A stretch of DNA of 39,157 nt from Alphaproteobacteria bacterium (GCA_013151255.1 JAADIQ010000023.1:1-39157), one strand, 5' to 3'. Shown: positions 1-9,522, numbered from the stretch's first letter. Made by a program: numbers and translations. The notes: a model not told the origin generated them from the letters alone.

Positions 1-406
1 TCTTCGCTTTTGCAGTCTTCTTTACTCAATGGATTGCCTTCCCGACACGCTCAATTAATTTGTATGGTTACCATCGGTACACCAAAAACAATACCAACCC
101 TTTAAACCATCATCGCCGCATGAAAAGGAACCGATCGTTTCGCCTATCGGCCTGAAACAATTGAAAACTAATGTTTTGACGCGTTTTACATGGCTGGACG
201 CCAATGCAGTGTTTTATCAAACGATTAATGTATACGGATAATTCTTAAATATATTACAACCCAGCGCGTTTAGAAAAAGGCTATGTCGCCTCACGCCTGG
301 GGAAGGCGACGCGCGAACGCGGCGGGTGCGCCAAACATCACTATGTCATTAAAGCGGAAGGCCAAGCGCAACTTGAAAAGTCAATCCGTGCACTTGGCGC
401 AGTATT
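1..406. other. AT-rich intergenic stretch, no supported gene
   Basis: About 400 bases lie left of the broken allA gene. The first 280 are visibly AT-rich. Short open frames exist, including one entering from the left edge on the plus strand that stops near base 173, but none resembles a known protein or has a convincing ribosome site. The only structure I can support is the hairpin at 285-310, listed separately. The stretch may be the intergenic space after the purine operon. Confidence 0.4.
275..310 (-). terminator. Possible rho-independent terminator after allA
   Basis: Read on the minus strand, a perfect 7-bp stem (GTCGCCT pairing with AGGCGAC, bases 310-304 and 291-285) with a 12-base loop is followed six bases later by a run of five T. 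It lies about 100 bases past the natural end of allA and would end the puuE-uraD-alc-allA transcript. The gap between stem and T-run is longer than ideal, so the call is tentative. Confidence 0.4.
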
Positions 407-912
407 TCAGTCTCGAGGCAACGCCAGACGCGCATAGGCGCCATCGCCAAACCATATCTCTTCAAGATTATCTCCGGGCCCGACGCGGTCGGCCACCAGA
501 AAATCTTGGCTGGGTTCAATGATCACGGGTGGTGCCAGATATTCTTTGCATATTGAACGCCCTGATCGCCGCGCGCCCAGAATGCTTTTAAATTACCCGG
601 CGCTGGCGTCTGCGCTGCACACACAACGACAAGCCAGCGCTTGTTCGCCAAAGGAAAAAATGCCTGACTTGCCAGTGGGTGGCGCTCCATCATGGCAATC
701 TTTATCGGGCTCGGGCGCGCTGTCGCGCGGAAAATTGAAAGGGCGCCCTCGCCTTGTTGATCGGAGACATCGAGCCGCGACAAGGCGTGAAAACGTTCCG
801 TGGTTCCCTCGTTGATAAGGATGCGCTCTGCACCTTTAACTTCAAGAACATCGCCGAACCCGGAAAAATTATCCCTGGTGAGCGGTACAGGCGACAGGTC
901 CACAACGTTCAT
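407..912 (-). pseudogene. allA: Ureidoglycolate lyase AllA, frameshifted near the 3' end
   Basis: AllA splits ureidoglycolate into glyoxylate and urea, the last step of this island. The frame from the ATG at 912 encodes an AllA-like protein that reaches the conserved YAKNIWHHP motif and then hits TGA at 523-525 after 129 residues. The next frame over continues with the family's C-terminus: VIIEPSQDFLVADR, then GPGDNLEEIWFGDG, ending at TGA 407-409. Restoring one base in the C-run at about 522-524 would give 168 residues, a normal family length. The start codon overlaps the allantoicase stop (TAATG), so the two are translationally coupled. The break is either a real pseudogene, a one-base assembly error, or (least likely) a -1 recoding event. 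Confidence 0.85.
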
Positions 913-1916
913 TATTGGCGCCGCCCGAAGATGCGAAAGCGGCTGACGCCGCCGTCAGGATAGATGCTAAGCCGGACATGGGTGACCGGCTCAGGCGAAC
1001 AAATATCGGCGCCGCCGAACTCATGCACCGTATCCGCCTGAAGCTTGCACTGCTGCAAAATCTCAACCCATGGCGCCGAGCCGTCAACCAGCGCCGCATC
1101 GCTCTCGCCTGAAAAATCAATCCCCTCGACAGACGCGCTATCGGGATAGTTGCCTTTGAAATGCGCGGTATCAATTTCAATCGCTTCCACCGCGCCGCGC
1201 GCCGCCAGGGCGATAATGATCCAGTCATTTCCAGGCTCGCGCCGGCGGCGGGTTTCCCAACCGTCCCCCATGGTCTTGCCGCGCCCCTCCGACAGCAACG
1301 CCCAAAGGTCTCCATAGTGAGCATCGTTATAGGCAATGATGCGGCCGCCATTCTTTAATGCCGAAAGCTCAACCAAGGCGCCGCCATCAGCATCGCCCCA
1401 TGACGGCGCTACCTCGCCATAAAGCCGCATCCGCGCGACGCCGCCATCGGGCAGAATGTTCAACCGCACAGCGCCCCAAACGCCGTCATCGCTTATGGCG
1501 AAAAACTGGCGCTTTTCGCCCTCTAATGAGACCGTTGACAATATTGTTTTCCATACGGACGGGTCGTTAATATCTGCATTCGGCGCGCAAGCCTCAAGCG
1601 AGGCGCCGGGTGGGTAGTTTCCAGTAAAATAGCTGGTGTCGATCTCCACGCCATGAATGACGCCGCAGGCGCCAAGCTCGACAATGCACCAATCATGGCC
1701 TTCATCGCGCTTACGACGGCTTTCCCACCCGTCCATCCACTTGCCGTGGGCGTCATATTTATCGGCAATAAAAACCGGCGGCGCATCGGAAATTAACCGC
1801 TCCTTGGCGCCAAAAAACTCATCCGATGCGCTCGCCACATGGCTGCCAAAACGCGGCGAGGCGAGATTTGGAAAGCGGCGCGCGAAATCAGGTTCATCTA
1901 TCTTTTTATCAGTCAT
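912..1916 (-). CDS. alc: Allantoicase
   Basis: Allantoicase hydrolyses allantoate to ureidoglycolate and urea. The 334-residue protein has the family's duplicated beta-sandwich: repeat 1 contains KWMDGWESRRKR, HDWCIVELG and VEIDTSYFTGNYPP, and repeat 2 contains MGDGWETRRRREPGNDWII and IEIDTAHFKGNYPDSASVEG. The near-identical spacing of these blocks is diagnostic. It follows uraD after 9 bases and overlaps allA by one base. Keeping urea as a product at this step, rather than releasing ammonia through allantoate amidohydrolase, means the route yields two ureas per urate. I see no urease here. Confidence 0.95.
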   Translation of the reverse strand: MTDKKIDEPDFARRFPNLASPRFGSHVASASDEFFGAKERLISDAPPVFIADKYDAHGKWMDGWESRRKRDEGHDWCIVELGACGVIHGVEIDTSYFTGNYPPGASLEACAPNADINDPSVWKTILSTVSLEGEKRQFFAISDDGVWGAVRLNILPDGGVARMRLYGEVAPSWGDADGGALVELSALKNGGRIIAYNDAHYGDLWALLSEGRGKTMGDGWETRRRREPGNDWIIIALAARGAVEAIEIDTAHFKGNYPDSASVEGIDFSGESDAALVDGSAPWVEILQQCKLQADTVHEFGGADICSPEPVTHVRLSIYPDGGVSRFRIFGRRQ

Positions 1917-1925
1917 CTCTGTTGC

Positions 1926-2426
1926 CTATTCCTTCGCCAATTTCTCCAACCGGATGCGGGCGATTTTGTGCACCTCTCCTAGCGCTGTTGCAAACTCCTG
2001 CTCGGGCGAATTTCCCAATCGCGCCTCAAAGTTTTCCAGAATTTGTGTGCGGTTTTTACCGGAGACGGCAAGAATAAAAGGAAATCCGAATTTGTCGGTA
2101 TATTCCGTATTGAGAGTTTGAAACCGTTCCAGCTCTTCACGGCTGCACTGGTCTAGCCCGGCGGATTTTTGCTCGTCAGTAGACGCCTGGGTCAATTCCC
2201 CCCGCACCGCGAGGCGGCCGGCAAGATCGGGATGCGCGCGCAGCAGCGCCAACTGGCGTTCGCGCGAGGCGCCATCAACAACCGCCGCCATCGCTTGCGC
2301 CAACTGGCTGAGGTCGTTGGCAACATTACCATCGTCGAAAACCGCCTCGGCAACCCAGGGGGAATGTTCATAAACGCCGCCGAAGCGCATGATGAACGCT
2401 TCGCGCATCGCATGGCTACTATCCAT
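1926..2426 (-). CDS. uraD: OHCU decarboxylase (2-oxo-4-hydroxy-4-carboxy-5-ureidoimidazoline decarboxylase)
   Basis: UraD converts OHCU to S-(+)-allantoin. The 166-residue protein carries the family signatures RFGGVYEHSPWVAE, AHPDLAGR (with the catalytic His) and KFGFPFI. The frame is open further upstream to 2516, but I place the start at the ATG at 2426. That start overlaps the puuE stop by eight bases (ATGGATAG), gives the usual family length and removes an unconserved leader. It is followed after 9 bases by allantoicase, as expected for a coupled operon. Confidence 0.93.
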   Translation of the reverse strand: MDSSHAMREAFIMRFGGVYEHSPWVAEAVFDDGNVANDLSQLAQAMAAVVDGASRERQLALLRAHPDLAGRLAVRGELTQASTDEQKSAGLDQCSREELERFQTLNTEYTDKFGFPFILAVSGKNRTQILENFEARLGNSPEQEFATALGEVHKIARIRLEKLAKE

Positions 2427-3345
2427 CGGCGTCCCTCGTCGCGGTTTTGCTAAATGGATGGCGCGCGCGCCAGTGCCTGGCGATATCAACCCGGCGACAT
2501 ACCCAGACATCATCAAATGACGAAATGTAATCTACGAACGCTTCAAGCGCTTTGAACCGCGCCGGGCGCCCGATCAGCCGGCAATGAAGCCCGACCGACA
2601 ACATTTTTGGCGCCTCGGCGCCTTCGCGATAAAGCACATCGAACGCATCTTTGAGATAGGTTTCAAAATCCGCGGTGTTAAATCCCTGCTGCGTTGCAAA
2701 CCGCATATCGTTGGTATCCAGACTATAGGGCACAATCAGGTGGGGCGATTGGGTTTGCGTGCTCCAGAACGGTAAATCGTCGGAATAATCGTCGGCGTCA
2801 TATAAAAACCCGCCATGCTCGGCGACCAGCCACCTTGTATTCTCGCTCGTCCTGCCGGTGTACCAGCCGAGCGGTGGGCTCCCGCAAATTTTCGTTAAAA
2901 TTTCGACCGCCTCTTGCAGATGCGCGCGCTCCATCTCCTCGGGCGCATCTTTATAATCAATCCACCGCAGCCCGTGACTGGCGATCTCATGGCCGTCGGC
3001 CAATGCCCGTTCAATCACGGCCGGGTTTTTTTGCGCCGCCAGGGCGACCGCGAACAGCGTAATCGGCAAGCCTCGCGATTTGAATAAATCCAGCACCCGC
3101 CACACGCCCGCGCGCGATCCATATTCATAAATCGATTCCATCGACATATGCCGCGCGCCCTCAAATGGCGCCGCGCCAATAATCTCAGACAAAAACGCTT
3201 CCGACTGGCTATCGCCGTTGAGCACGCAGCGCTCTGCGCCCTCCTCATAGTTGAGCACAAACTGAACCGCGATACGCGCGCCGCCCGGCCAGTCCGCATC
3301 CGGCGGATGGCCCCCATACCCTATAAGATCGCGCAATTCAGACAT
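2419..3345 (-). CDS. puuE: Allantoinase PuuE (polysaccharide-deacetylase fold)
   Basis: PuuE opens the allantoin ring to give allantoate; unlike AllB it has the polysaccharide-deacetylase (CE4-like) fold. The protein matches the family from end to end: LRDLIGYGGHPPDADWPGG, VQFVLNYEEGAER, SMESIYEYGSRAGVWRVL, EIASHGLRWIDY, GWYTGRTSENTR, YSLDTNDMRF, LHCRLIGRPAR and VDIARHWRARHP. The start is the ATG at 3345, giving 308 residues; an open frame runs back to 3381 but the first 12 residues are unconserved. It leads the minus-strand operon puuE-uraD-alc-allA and is divergent from puuD across a 127-base gap. Confidence 0.96.
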   Translation of the reverse strand: MSELRDLIGYGGHPPDADWPGGARIAVQFVLNYEEGAERCVLNGDSQSEAFLSEIIGAAPFEGARHMSMESIYEYGSRAGVWRVLDLFKSRGLPITLFAVALAAQKNPAVIERALADGHEIASHGLRWIDYKDAPEEMERAHLQEAVEILTKICGSPPLGWYTGRTSENTRWLVAEHGGFLYDADDYSDDLPFWSTQTQSPHLIVPYSLDTNDMRFATQQGFNTADFETYLKDAFDVLYREGAEAPKMLSVGLHCRLIGRPARFKALEAFVDYISSFDDVWVCRRVDIARHWRARHPFSKTATRDADG

Positions 3346-3472
3346 TCCACACCGAACAAGATTTAGTTGAACGCAGCCCAAACATGAGCATACTCAATTT
3401 CCTTGCGCTCATCATAGAGTTTTTTTGATTGCGCGCCGGGAAAATCCGATCAGCCTCGCGGAGAGAGAGACC
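3346..3472. promoter_or_regulatory. Divergent puuE/puuD control region
   Basis: This 127-base gap between the puuE and puuD starts must hold promoters for both directions. It contains a seven-T run and a short inverted repeat (TGAG, four bases, CTCA at 3385-3396). Neither is strong enough to call an operator, and I could not pick out convincing -35 and -10 pairs. A GGAGAGAG ribosome site for puuD lies at its right end. Confidence 0.35.
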
Positions 3473-4687
3473 TTGGACCTTCAAATTACCGACTGGCTGA
3501 GCCTGGGCCTGCGTTGGGCGCATATTGTCGCCGGCATCGGATGGATCGGCGCGTCATTTTATTTTATGGCGCTTGATTTTAGCCTGCGCCATCGCGCCGG
3601 CCTGCCGGACGGCGTTAAGGGCGAAAGCTGGCTGGTGCATGGCGGCGGGTTTTATCATGTCCAAAAATATATGGTCGCGCCGGAAGCGATGCCGAAAGAC
3701 CTGAAATGGTTTCAATGGGAATCCTACGCAACCTGGCTGACGGGGTTCGCGCTCATGTCGGTGATGTATTACTGGCAGGCGGACATCTATCTCATCGACC
3801 GGTCAGTCCTTGCGCTGTCGAAGTTACAGGCCGTGGGCATTTCCGTCGCCGTACTGGCGGCAAGTTGGCTCGGCTATGACGCACTGTGCAAGTCTCCCCT
3901 GAAAAATAACCAAGCCGCGATGTTTGCGGTTTTATTCGTATTCATTGTCGCGGCCGCTTTTGGTTTGGGCGAGGTGTTTTCCGCCCGCGCTGTCTTTCTC
4001 CATATTGGCGCGATGATCGGCACCATCATGACCGGCAATGTTTTCTTCGTTATCATTCCCAACCAGAAAATCGTTGTCGCAGAATTAAAAGCCGGCAGAA
4101 CACCCGATCCGGAAATTGGCAAGATTGCAAAATTGCGCTCGACCCATAACAACTATCTGACGCTGCCGGTTTTGTTCATGATGATGTCAAACCATTATCC
4201 GATGACTTTCGGACATCCGATGAACTGGGTTGTGGTTGCGCTGATCTTGCCAATTGGCGCCATCGTGCGGCATTATTTCAACGCCCATGACAGCGGCAAA
4301 CATGGCCGCGCGCTAAGCTGGCAATGGCCCGTGGCCTCTGTTCTGCTTCTTATACTGATGGTTTTCGTCGCCTGGCGGCCGGGCGTAACAACTGCGGACG
4401 CGCCGGCCGGAGAGACCGCAGATATAGAACCTTCGGCGTTAACCCAGCAAGCTTTCGTCATTGTCAAAACCCGCTGCGCGGTTTGCCATTCGGCTAATCC
4501 GACGGATTTTGTCACAACGGCGCCCGGCGGCGTTGAATATGATACGCTCGACCTTGTCCGGCAATACGCCGCGCAAATTCGCGCGCAGGCAGTCTTAAGC
4601 CGCGCAATGCCGCCCGGGAATTTGACCGAAATGACCGATGATGAGCGGGCTTTACTGGACGCATGGATTGCCATCGAAGCGCAATAG
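3473..4687 (+). CDS. puuD: Membrane urate hydroxylase PuuD with C-terminal cytochrome c domain
   Basis: PuuD oxidises urate to 5-hydroxyisourate in the membrane and passes electrons toward the respiratory chain, replacing soluble uricase. The N-terminus has RWAHIVAGIGWIGASFYFMALD and further hydrophobic helices typical of the family; the C-terminal domain has a CAVCH haem c motif at residues 335-339 and a likely axial Met at 379 (RAMPPGN). I chose the TTG at 3473, which has GGAGAGAG just upstream and gives 404 residues; the open frame begins at another TTG at 3425 whose extra 16 residues are unconserved. It stands alone on the plus strand, divergent from puuE and convergent with guaD. Confidence 0.93.
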   Translation: MDLQITDWLSLGLRWAHIVAGIGWIGASFYFMALDFSLRHRAGLPDGVKGESWLVHGGGFYHVQKYMVAPEAMPKDLKWFQWESYATWLTGFALMSVMYYWQADIYLIDRSVLALSKLQAVGISVAVLAASWLGYDALCKSPLKNNQAAMFAVLFVFIVAAAFGLGEVFSARAVFLHIGAMIGTIMTGNVFFVIIPNQKIVVAELKAGRTPDPEIGKIAKLRSTHNNYLTLPVLFMMMSNHYPMTFGHPMNWVVVALILPIGAIVRHYFNAHDSGKHGRALSWQWPVASVLLLILMVFVAWRPGVTTADAPAGETADIEPSALTQQAFVIVKTRCAVCHSANPTDFVTTAPGGVEYDTLDLVRQYAAQIRAQAVLSRAMPPGNLTEMTDDERALLDAWIAIEAQ

Positions 4688-4702
4688 CGCCTGACATTGA
4701 GT

Positions 4703-6031
4703 TTAGGTTGAGGCCAGCGCGCGTTGATGGACGATAGTGCCGGCGACATAGGTCGCCTTGACCGCTCTTTCATCCGCCATAATGATTTGCGCGAACAAAA
4801 CGTCAAAGAAATCTTCCGCCCGCGCAACGCGGCGCGCGAGCAACGGATTTGATTTCAAATCCAGCACCACGAGGTCGGCGTCCATGCCGGGCGCAAGATT
4901 GCCAAGACGATCATCAAGCCGCATTGCTTTGGCGCCGGCGCAAGTCGCCATCCAGAACGCCTCCGCCGGATGCAAGACAACACCATGGTAGCGCGCGGCC
5001 TCATAGGCTGCACGCATGGTTGCAAACATCGAAAAGGAAACGCCCGCGCCAACATCGCTCGCAAGCGAAACCAAGATGTCCGGCGCCGCGCGGCGGGTTG
5101 CTTCAAGGTCGAAAATACCTGACCCCATAAATGCATTCGACGTCGGACAATGCGCAATCGCCGCGCCGCTCTCGGCAATGGCGCGCCGCTCTTCGCCAGA
5201 AAGATGAATGCCGTGCCCGAAGATCGCCCCTTCGCCGGCGAGGCCAAAGGATTCATAGACCTGATAATAGCTGTCATAGGTAGGGTGTTGTTGCAGCACG
5301 CGCGCAATCTCGTCTTTGGTTTCCGAAAGATGGGTCTGCATCAGCGCCGTCGGGTGCTCGCGCCACAAACTCCCGAGCGCCTCCAGCTGCGCCGCAGACG
5401 AGGTTAGTGCAAAGCGAGGCGTAATCGCATATCGGTTGCGGCCCTCGCCATGCCAGCGCTCAATCAGCGCTTTCGACTGGTCATAGGCCGTTTTCGCGGT
5501 GTCGGCGAGGCCCGCCAGCGTATTGCTATCCATACAAACTTTACCAGCCACCATACACGCATTTCTTCGCGTCGTCGCCTCAAAGAAACTCTCCACCGAT
5601 TGCGGATGCACCGTGCAGTAAACGCTTGCCGTCGTGACGCCGTTTAAAAAACACTGGTCGAGGAAAAATTCCGCAGCGTTTTCTGCAACTTCTTTGTCGC
5701 CAAACTGACTTTCACACGGAAAGGTGTGTTTTTGCAGCCAGTCAACCAGGCCCTGACTGCTGGAGCCAATGATATCGACTTGCGGGTAATGCGTGTGCGC
5801 ATCAACAAACCCGGCCATGAGGAGCGCATCGCCGTAATTGGTAACCGGCGCACCGGAATTTTGCTTTAGGATTTCTGTAGCGGCGCCGACCGCGATAATG
5901 CGCCCGCCTTCCACCACCACAGCGCCGTCCTGGCGATAATCTACCGCGTCCTCAGCGCCAACCTCAAATGGATTGCCGGAAAATGCTAGCGTCTGACCGC
6001 GCAAAATAAACCGGCCTTGGACTTCCTTCAT
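4703..6031 (-). CDS. guaD: Guanine deaminase
   Basis: GuaD deaminates guanine to xanthine, feeding xanthine dehydrogenase. The 442-residue amidohydrolase carries the zinc ligands in VDAHTHYPQ, QTHLSE and GHGIHLS, and the aspartate in SDVGAG. It also has the guanine-deaminase blocks DWLQKHTFPCE, TTASVYCTVHP and HCPTSNAFMGSGIF. It is last in the uraH-xdhABC-guaD direction and separated from xdhC by 111 bases, so it may have its own promoter. Its stop faces the puuD stop across 15 bases. Confidence 0.95.
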   Translation of the reverse strand: MKEVQGRFILRGQTLAFSGNPFEVGAEDAVDYRQDGAVVVEGGRIIAVGAATEILKQNSGAPVTNYGDALLMAGFVDAHTHYPQVDIIGSSSQGLVDWLQKHTFPCESQFGDKEVAENAAEFFLDQCFLNGVTTASVYCTVHPQSVESFFEATTRRNACMVAGKVCMDSNTLAGLADTAKTAYDQSKALIERWHGEGRNRYAITPRFALTSSAAQLEALGSLWREHPTALMQTHLSETKDEIARVLQQHPTYDSYYQVYESFGLAGEGAIFGHGIHLSGEERRAIAESGAAIAHCPTSNAFMGSGIFDLEATRRAAPDILVSLASDVGAGVSFSMFATMRAAYEAARYHGVVLHPAEAFWMATCAGAKAMRLDDRLGNLAPGMDADLVVLDLKSNPLLARRVARAEDFFDVLFAQIIMADERAVKATYVAGTIVHQRALAST

Positions 6032-6142
6032 GGATTAACTCATCCTTCATCGGATGCCGCCCGCACCACAGATGGCGCCGCCCGGTCTGTCGTCAAAATC
6101 TCTCAGCGGCTATAGCGGCAAATCCGGCAACTATCCATCGAA

Positions 6143-7150
6143 TTAACGCGGAGCCGTCTCGCTCAGTTGTAAAATTTCCGCCACCAGCGATATCGCGATG
6201 ACGCCCGGCTCCTTGCTGCTGGGCCCGCCGGCGCCAACCGGGCAGGTGAGCCGGGAAAGCATCGCCTCGCTGACACCCAAATCGCTGAGCCGCTTCAGGA
6301 AACGCGCGCGCTTGGTCATCGAGCCGATCAGGCCGAGATATCGAAACCGCCCGCGCTTCAGAACCGCGTGGCAAATCTCAAGATCCAGCGCATGGGAATA
6401 ACTCATCACCACATGAAACGCATCGTCCGGCGCCAAGCCAACCGCATCATTTGGCGACGCTATGACCAGGCGCTTTACATGCGCGGGGATATGATCCGGA
6501 AACCGCGCAGCGTCGGTGTCAATCCAGACGATTTCAACCGCCAGCCCCTCAAACACGCGCACAACCTCGCGGCCAACATGACCGGCGCCGTAGAGATAGA
6601 TCGGCAGTCGTTTTTTGCTGAGCGGTTCCAAAAACCAACTCTCATCTTGCCGCGCGCCGCCCACCAATTTACATCGGCCGTCTGAGTGCGCCGTGAGCAT
6701 TTGGAATTGTTCACGTACAAAACCCGGCGCGGCGCTGAGATCGGCTATCCCAACGACATGAACAGGCGCCGAGCCAGACACTACCGGTCTTACAAAATAG
6801 CCCTTTTTCGCGTCTGCAAAACTGGAAACTATATCAATCTCGTCGGCCCCATAGCGCTCAAACAAAAGTCGCACCTGGCCGCCGCAACATTGGCCAAGGC
6901 GCGGCCCAAGCGGATAGGTTTTTGTATCGCGCAACCACATGGCGTCAGTCTCAACCAACCGCCTGGCGTGAGCGATCGCATCATATTCAAGCGCGCCGCC
7001 GCCAACCGTTCCCGTCACCGTTTGCACTGACACCACCATCACGGCGCCAACCTCACGCGGCGTTGAGCCCTCAACATCGATCACCGTGACGCGAACAACC
7101 GGTCCGTTTCGCCGGAAGAGTTCGCAAAGCTCTGCGAGAGATAACTGCAA
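6143..7150 (-). CDS. xdhC: Xanthine dehydrogenase accessory protein XdhC
   Basis: XdhC binds molybdenum cofactor and inserts the sulfurated form into the large subunit of xanthine dehydrogenase. The 335-residue protein has the N-terminal XdhC domain (VIDVEGSTPREVGAVMVV, GTVGGGALEYDAI, GPRLGQCCGGQV) and a C-terminal Rossmann domain (IYLYGAGHVGREVVR). It also has the late motif RFRYLGLIGSMTKRARF and ends with SSKEPGVIAISLVAEIL. It starts two bases after xdhB ends, so it is co-translated with the enzyme it matures. Confidence 0.95.
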   Translation of the reverse strand: MQLSLAELCELFRRNGPVVRVTVIDVEGSTPREVGAVMVVSVQTVTGTVGGGALEYDAIAHARRLVETDAMWLRDTKTYPLGPRLGQCCGGQVRLLFERYGADEIDIVSSFADAKKGYFVRPVVSGSAPVHVVGIADLSAAPGFVREQFQMLTAHSDGRCKLVGGARQDESWFLEPLSKKRLPIYLYGAGHVGREVVRVFEGLAVEIVWIDTDAARFPDHIPAHVKRLVIASPNDAVGLAPDDAFHVVMSYSHALDLEICHAVLKRGRFRYLGLIGSMTKRARFLKRLSDLGVSEAMLSRLTCPVGAGGPSSKEPGVIAISLVAEILQLSETAPR

Positions 7151-7152
7151 CG

Positions 7153-9522
7153 CTAGCTCCAGCCGCCGGTTATAACCTGCAACAGGCGCTCCGGCGTCGC
7201 CGGCGCATCAAGCGCTGGATATTGCGCACGCGCCGTCGCATTCGCCGCTGCGTCAGATAGCGCCATCAAAACCGAAATACCCAGCATCAGCGGCGGCTCG
7301 CCAACGGCTTTCGAGCGATAGATGGTTTCCTCGCGGTTTATCCCACGCTTCCAAATCGCAATGTTCATATCCGGCGCGCGGTCAGATGTAGTTGGAATTT
7401 TGTAGGTTGAGGGCGCGTGGGTTTTTAACCGTCCCGCCTCATCCCACACCAGCTCCTCGCTGGTCAGCCACCCGGCGCCTTGTGCAAACCCGCCCTCGAT
7501 CTGACCAAGGTCAATCGCCGGGTTGAGCGACTTGCCGACGTCATGAAGAATATCAACGCGCAACAGGCGGTGCTCGCCGGTCAGAGGGTCGATGACAACC
7601 TCTGAGACTGCCGCGCCATATGCGAAATAGAAAAACGGTCGGCCGGCGCCAGTGGCGCGGTCCCATTCAATCTTGGGCGTTGCATAAAACCCGGTCGCCG
7701 AAAGCGACACTCGAGCCAGATAGGCTTTGGCGATCAGCTCATCAAATGCAACCGTATCACCGCCTATGCGAACGCCGCCGGGGCGAAACACGACTTTGTC
7801 CGGGGCGACACCCCATTCAGATGATGCAAACTCGATCAGTCGTTGCTTGATCTTTTCACACGCATCAAGCGCGGCCATGCCATTTAAATCTGTGCCGGAG
7901 GACGCAGCGGTCGCCGACGTATTGGGCGCCTTGCCGGTGTTGGTCGGGGTAATCTTTACCCGGTCGATATCGATCTGAAACGCTTCAGCGACCACCTGAG
8001 CGATTTTGATAAACAGCCCCTGCCCCATCTCGGTGCCGCCATGATTAAGATGCACGGAGCCGTCGGAATAGACATGGACAAGCGCCGCGGCCTGATTGAG
8101 ATGGGTTTTTGTGAACGATATGCCGAACTTTACCGGCGTTAAAGCAATGCCGCGTTTCAACAGCGGCTGCTTCGCGTTCCAATCGGAAATCTCCCTGCGC
8201 CGCGCTGCATAATCTGATGACACAACCAACTCATCGACAATCTCGCCAATGACGCAATCTTCAACCTTCATATGGTAGGGCGTCACATTGCGGTCGCTCG
8301 CTGTGTCTTTGTCAGCAGCGTAAAAATTAACGCGGCGCACCGCCAACGGGTCCTTGCCGAGCTTGAAAGCGATTTCATCAATGACGCGCTCAACAGCAAC
8401 CATCCCTTGCGGCCCGCCAAAGCCGCGAAAGGCGGTATTGGATACGGTGTTGGTTTTGCAGCGGTAGGAATTGATCAGGACATTCGCCAGATAGTAACAA
8501 TTATCGGCGTGAAACATCGCCCTGTCGCAGATCGCCAGCGACAGATCATGCGACCAGCCGCAGCGCGCCGCCTGATCCATAATGATCGAATGGATGCGTC
8601 CATCATCATCAAAGCCCACATAATAGTCTATCCGAAAATCATGGCGCTTGCCGGTCATGACCATATCATCATCGCGGTCATAACAGACCTTCGCCGCCTG
8701 GCCGGTGCTATTTGCAACCAGCGCGGCCGCCGCCGCGGGAAGGTTTCCGTTGGTTTCTTTGCCGCCAAACCCACCGCCCATGCGGCGCACCTCTACGGTG
8801 ACGGCGTTAAAAGCAACGCCGAGCACGCCGGCGGTTTTGTGTTGAATTTCGGTCGGGTGCTGCGACGAGCAATAGACCGTGACATCGCCATCCTCCCCCG
8901 GAACCGCCAGCGCTGCTTGTCCCTCAAGGTAGAAATGCTCCTGGCCGCCAATGGTAATTCGGCTCTTTAATTTATGGGGGCTGGTCTTCATCGCGGCGTC
9001 AACATCGCCGCGGGCCATTTTATAGGGTGGTTCCAGCCAGGATTTTGCCGCCATCGCATCTTCGATGGTCAACAGCGCCGGCAGGTCTTGATAGTCAATC
9101 TCAACCTTCGCCGCCGCCGCCCTTGCCGCCTCAAGGCTCGTCGCCGCAACGGCAAAAAGCGCCTGGCCTTCACATTCTACAATTCCGCCCGCGGCGCCAA
9201 TGGCGAATAAAGGTTCGTCGCTGATAACCGGGCCGATATCATTCGTACCGGGAACATCATCTGCCGATATCACCGCGGCAACGCCCTCGCTTTCCCGTGC
9301 GACGCTAAACTCTACCGCGCCGACATTCGCATGGGCGTGCGTGCTGATGGCGATATAGACGTGAAGACAACCTTCCGGCGTTGGAATGTCATCAACATAA
9401 ACCGCTTGTCCCGATGCATGTTTGAAGGCGCTGTCATGCATAACAGGCGACGAAACAGACCCGCGGGCGCCGCTGGCATTTGCACCGGATGCTTGCCCGG
9501 AAGATTTTGCCGCGCCGCTCAC
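7153..9522 (-). CDS. xdhB: Xanthine dehydrogenase, molybdopterin-binding subunit
   Basis: This large subunit carries the molybdenum site that hydroxylates hypoxanthine and xanthine to urate. At 789 residues it matches bacterial XdhB. Recognisable blocks are YVDDIPTPEGCLH, the cofactor segment GQEHFYLEGQAALAVPGE, RRMGGGFGGKET, the substrate arginine in NTAFRGFGGPQGM, GGTEMGQGLFIKIAQVVAEAF, and the catalytic glutamate in KAVGEPPLMLG. The ATG overlaps the xdhA stop by four bases (ATGA). The N-terminus has a short Gly/Ser/Ala-rich leader before the conserved HDSAFKHASG. Confidence 0.97.
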   Translation of the reverse strand: MSGAAKSSGQASGANASGARGSVSSPVMHDSAFKHASGQAVYVDDIPTPEGCLHVYIAISTHAHANVGAVEFSVARESEGVAAVISADDVPGTNDIGPVISDEPLFAIGAAGGIVECEGQALFAVAATSLEAARAAAAKVEIDYQDLPALLTIEDAMAAKSWLEPPYKMARGDVDAAMKTSPHKLKSRITIGGQEHFYLEGQAALAVPGEDGDVTVYCSSQHPTEIQHKTAGVLGVAFNAVTVEVRRMGGGFGGKETNGNLPAAAAALVANSTGQAAKVCYDRDDDMVMTGKRHDFRIDYYVGFDDDGRIHSIIMDQAARCGWSHDLSLAICDRAMFHADNCYYLANVLINSYRCKTNTVSNTAFRGFGGPQGMVAVERVIDEIAFKLGKDPLAVRRVNFYAADKDTASDRNVTPYHMKVEDCVIGEIVDELVVSSDYAARRREISDWNAKQPLLKRGIALTPVKFGISFTKTHLNQAAALVHVYSDGSVHLNHGGTEMGQGLFIKIAQVVAEAFQIDIDRVKITPTNTGKAPNTSATAASSGTDLNGMAALDACEKIKQRLIEFASSEWGVAPDKVVFRPGGVRIGGDTVAFDELIAKAYLARVSLSATGFYATPKIEWDRATGAGRPFFYFAYGAAVSEVVIDPLTGEHRLLRVDILHDVGKSLNPAIDLGQIEGGFAQGAGWLTSEELVWDEAGRLKTHAPSTYKIPTTSDRAPDMNIAIWKRGINREETIYRSKAVGEPPLMLGISVLMALSDAAANATARAQYPALDAPATPERLLQVITGGWS

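Noticed and set aside
283-522. 79-codon plus-strand frame near the left edge
   Set aside because: It lies antisense to the displaced C-terminal part of allA and across the terminator-like hairpin, and its product resembles nothing known.
2426-2516. Upstream extension of uraD to 2516
   Set aside because: The extra 30 residues are translated from inside puuE in another frame and have no counterpart in the family.
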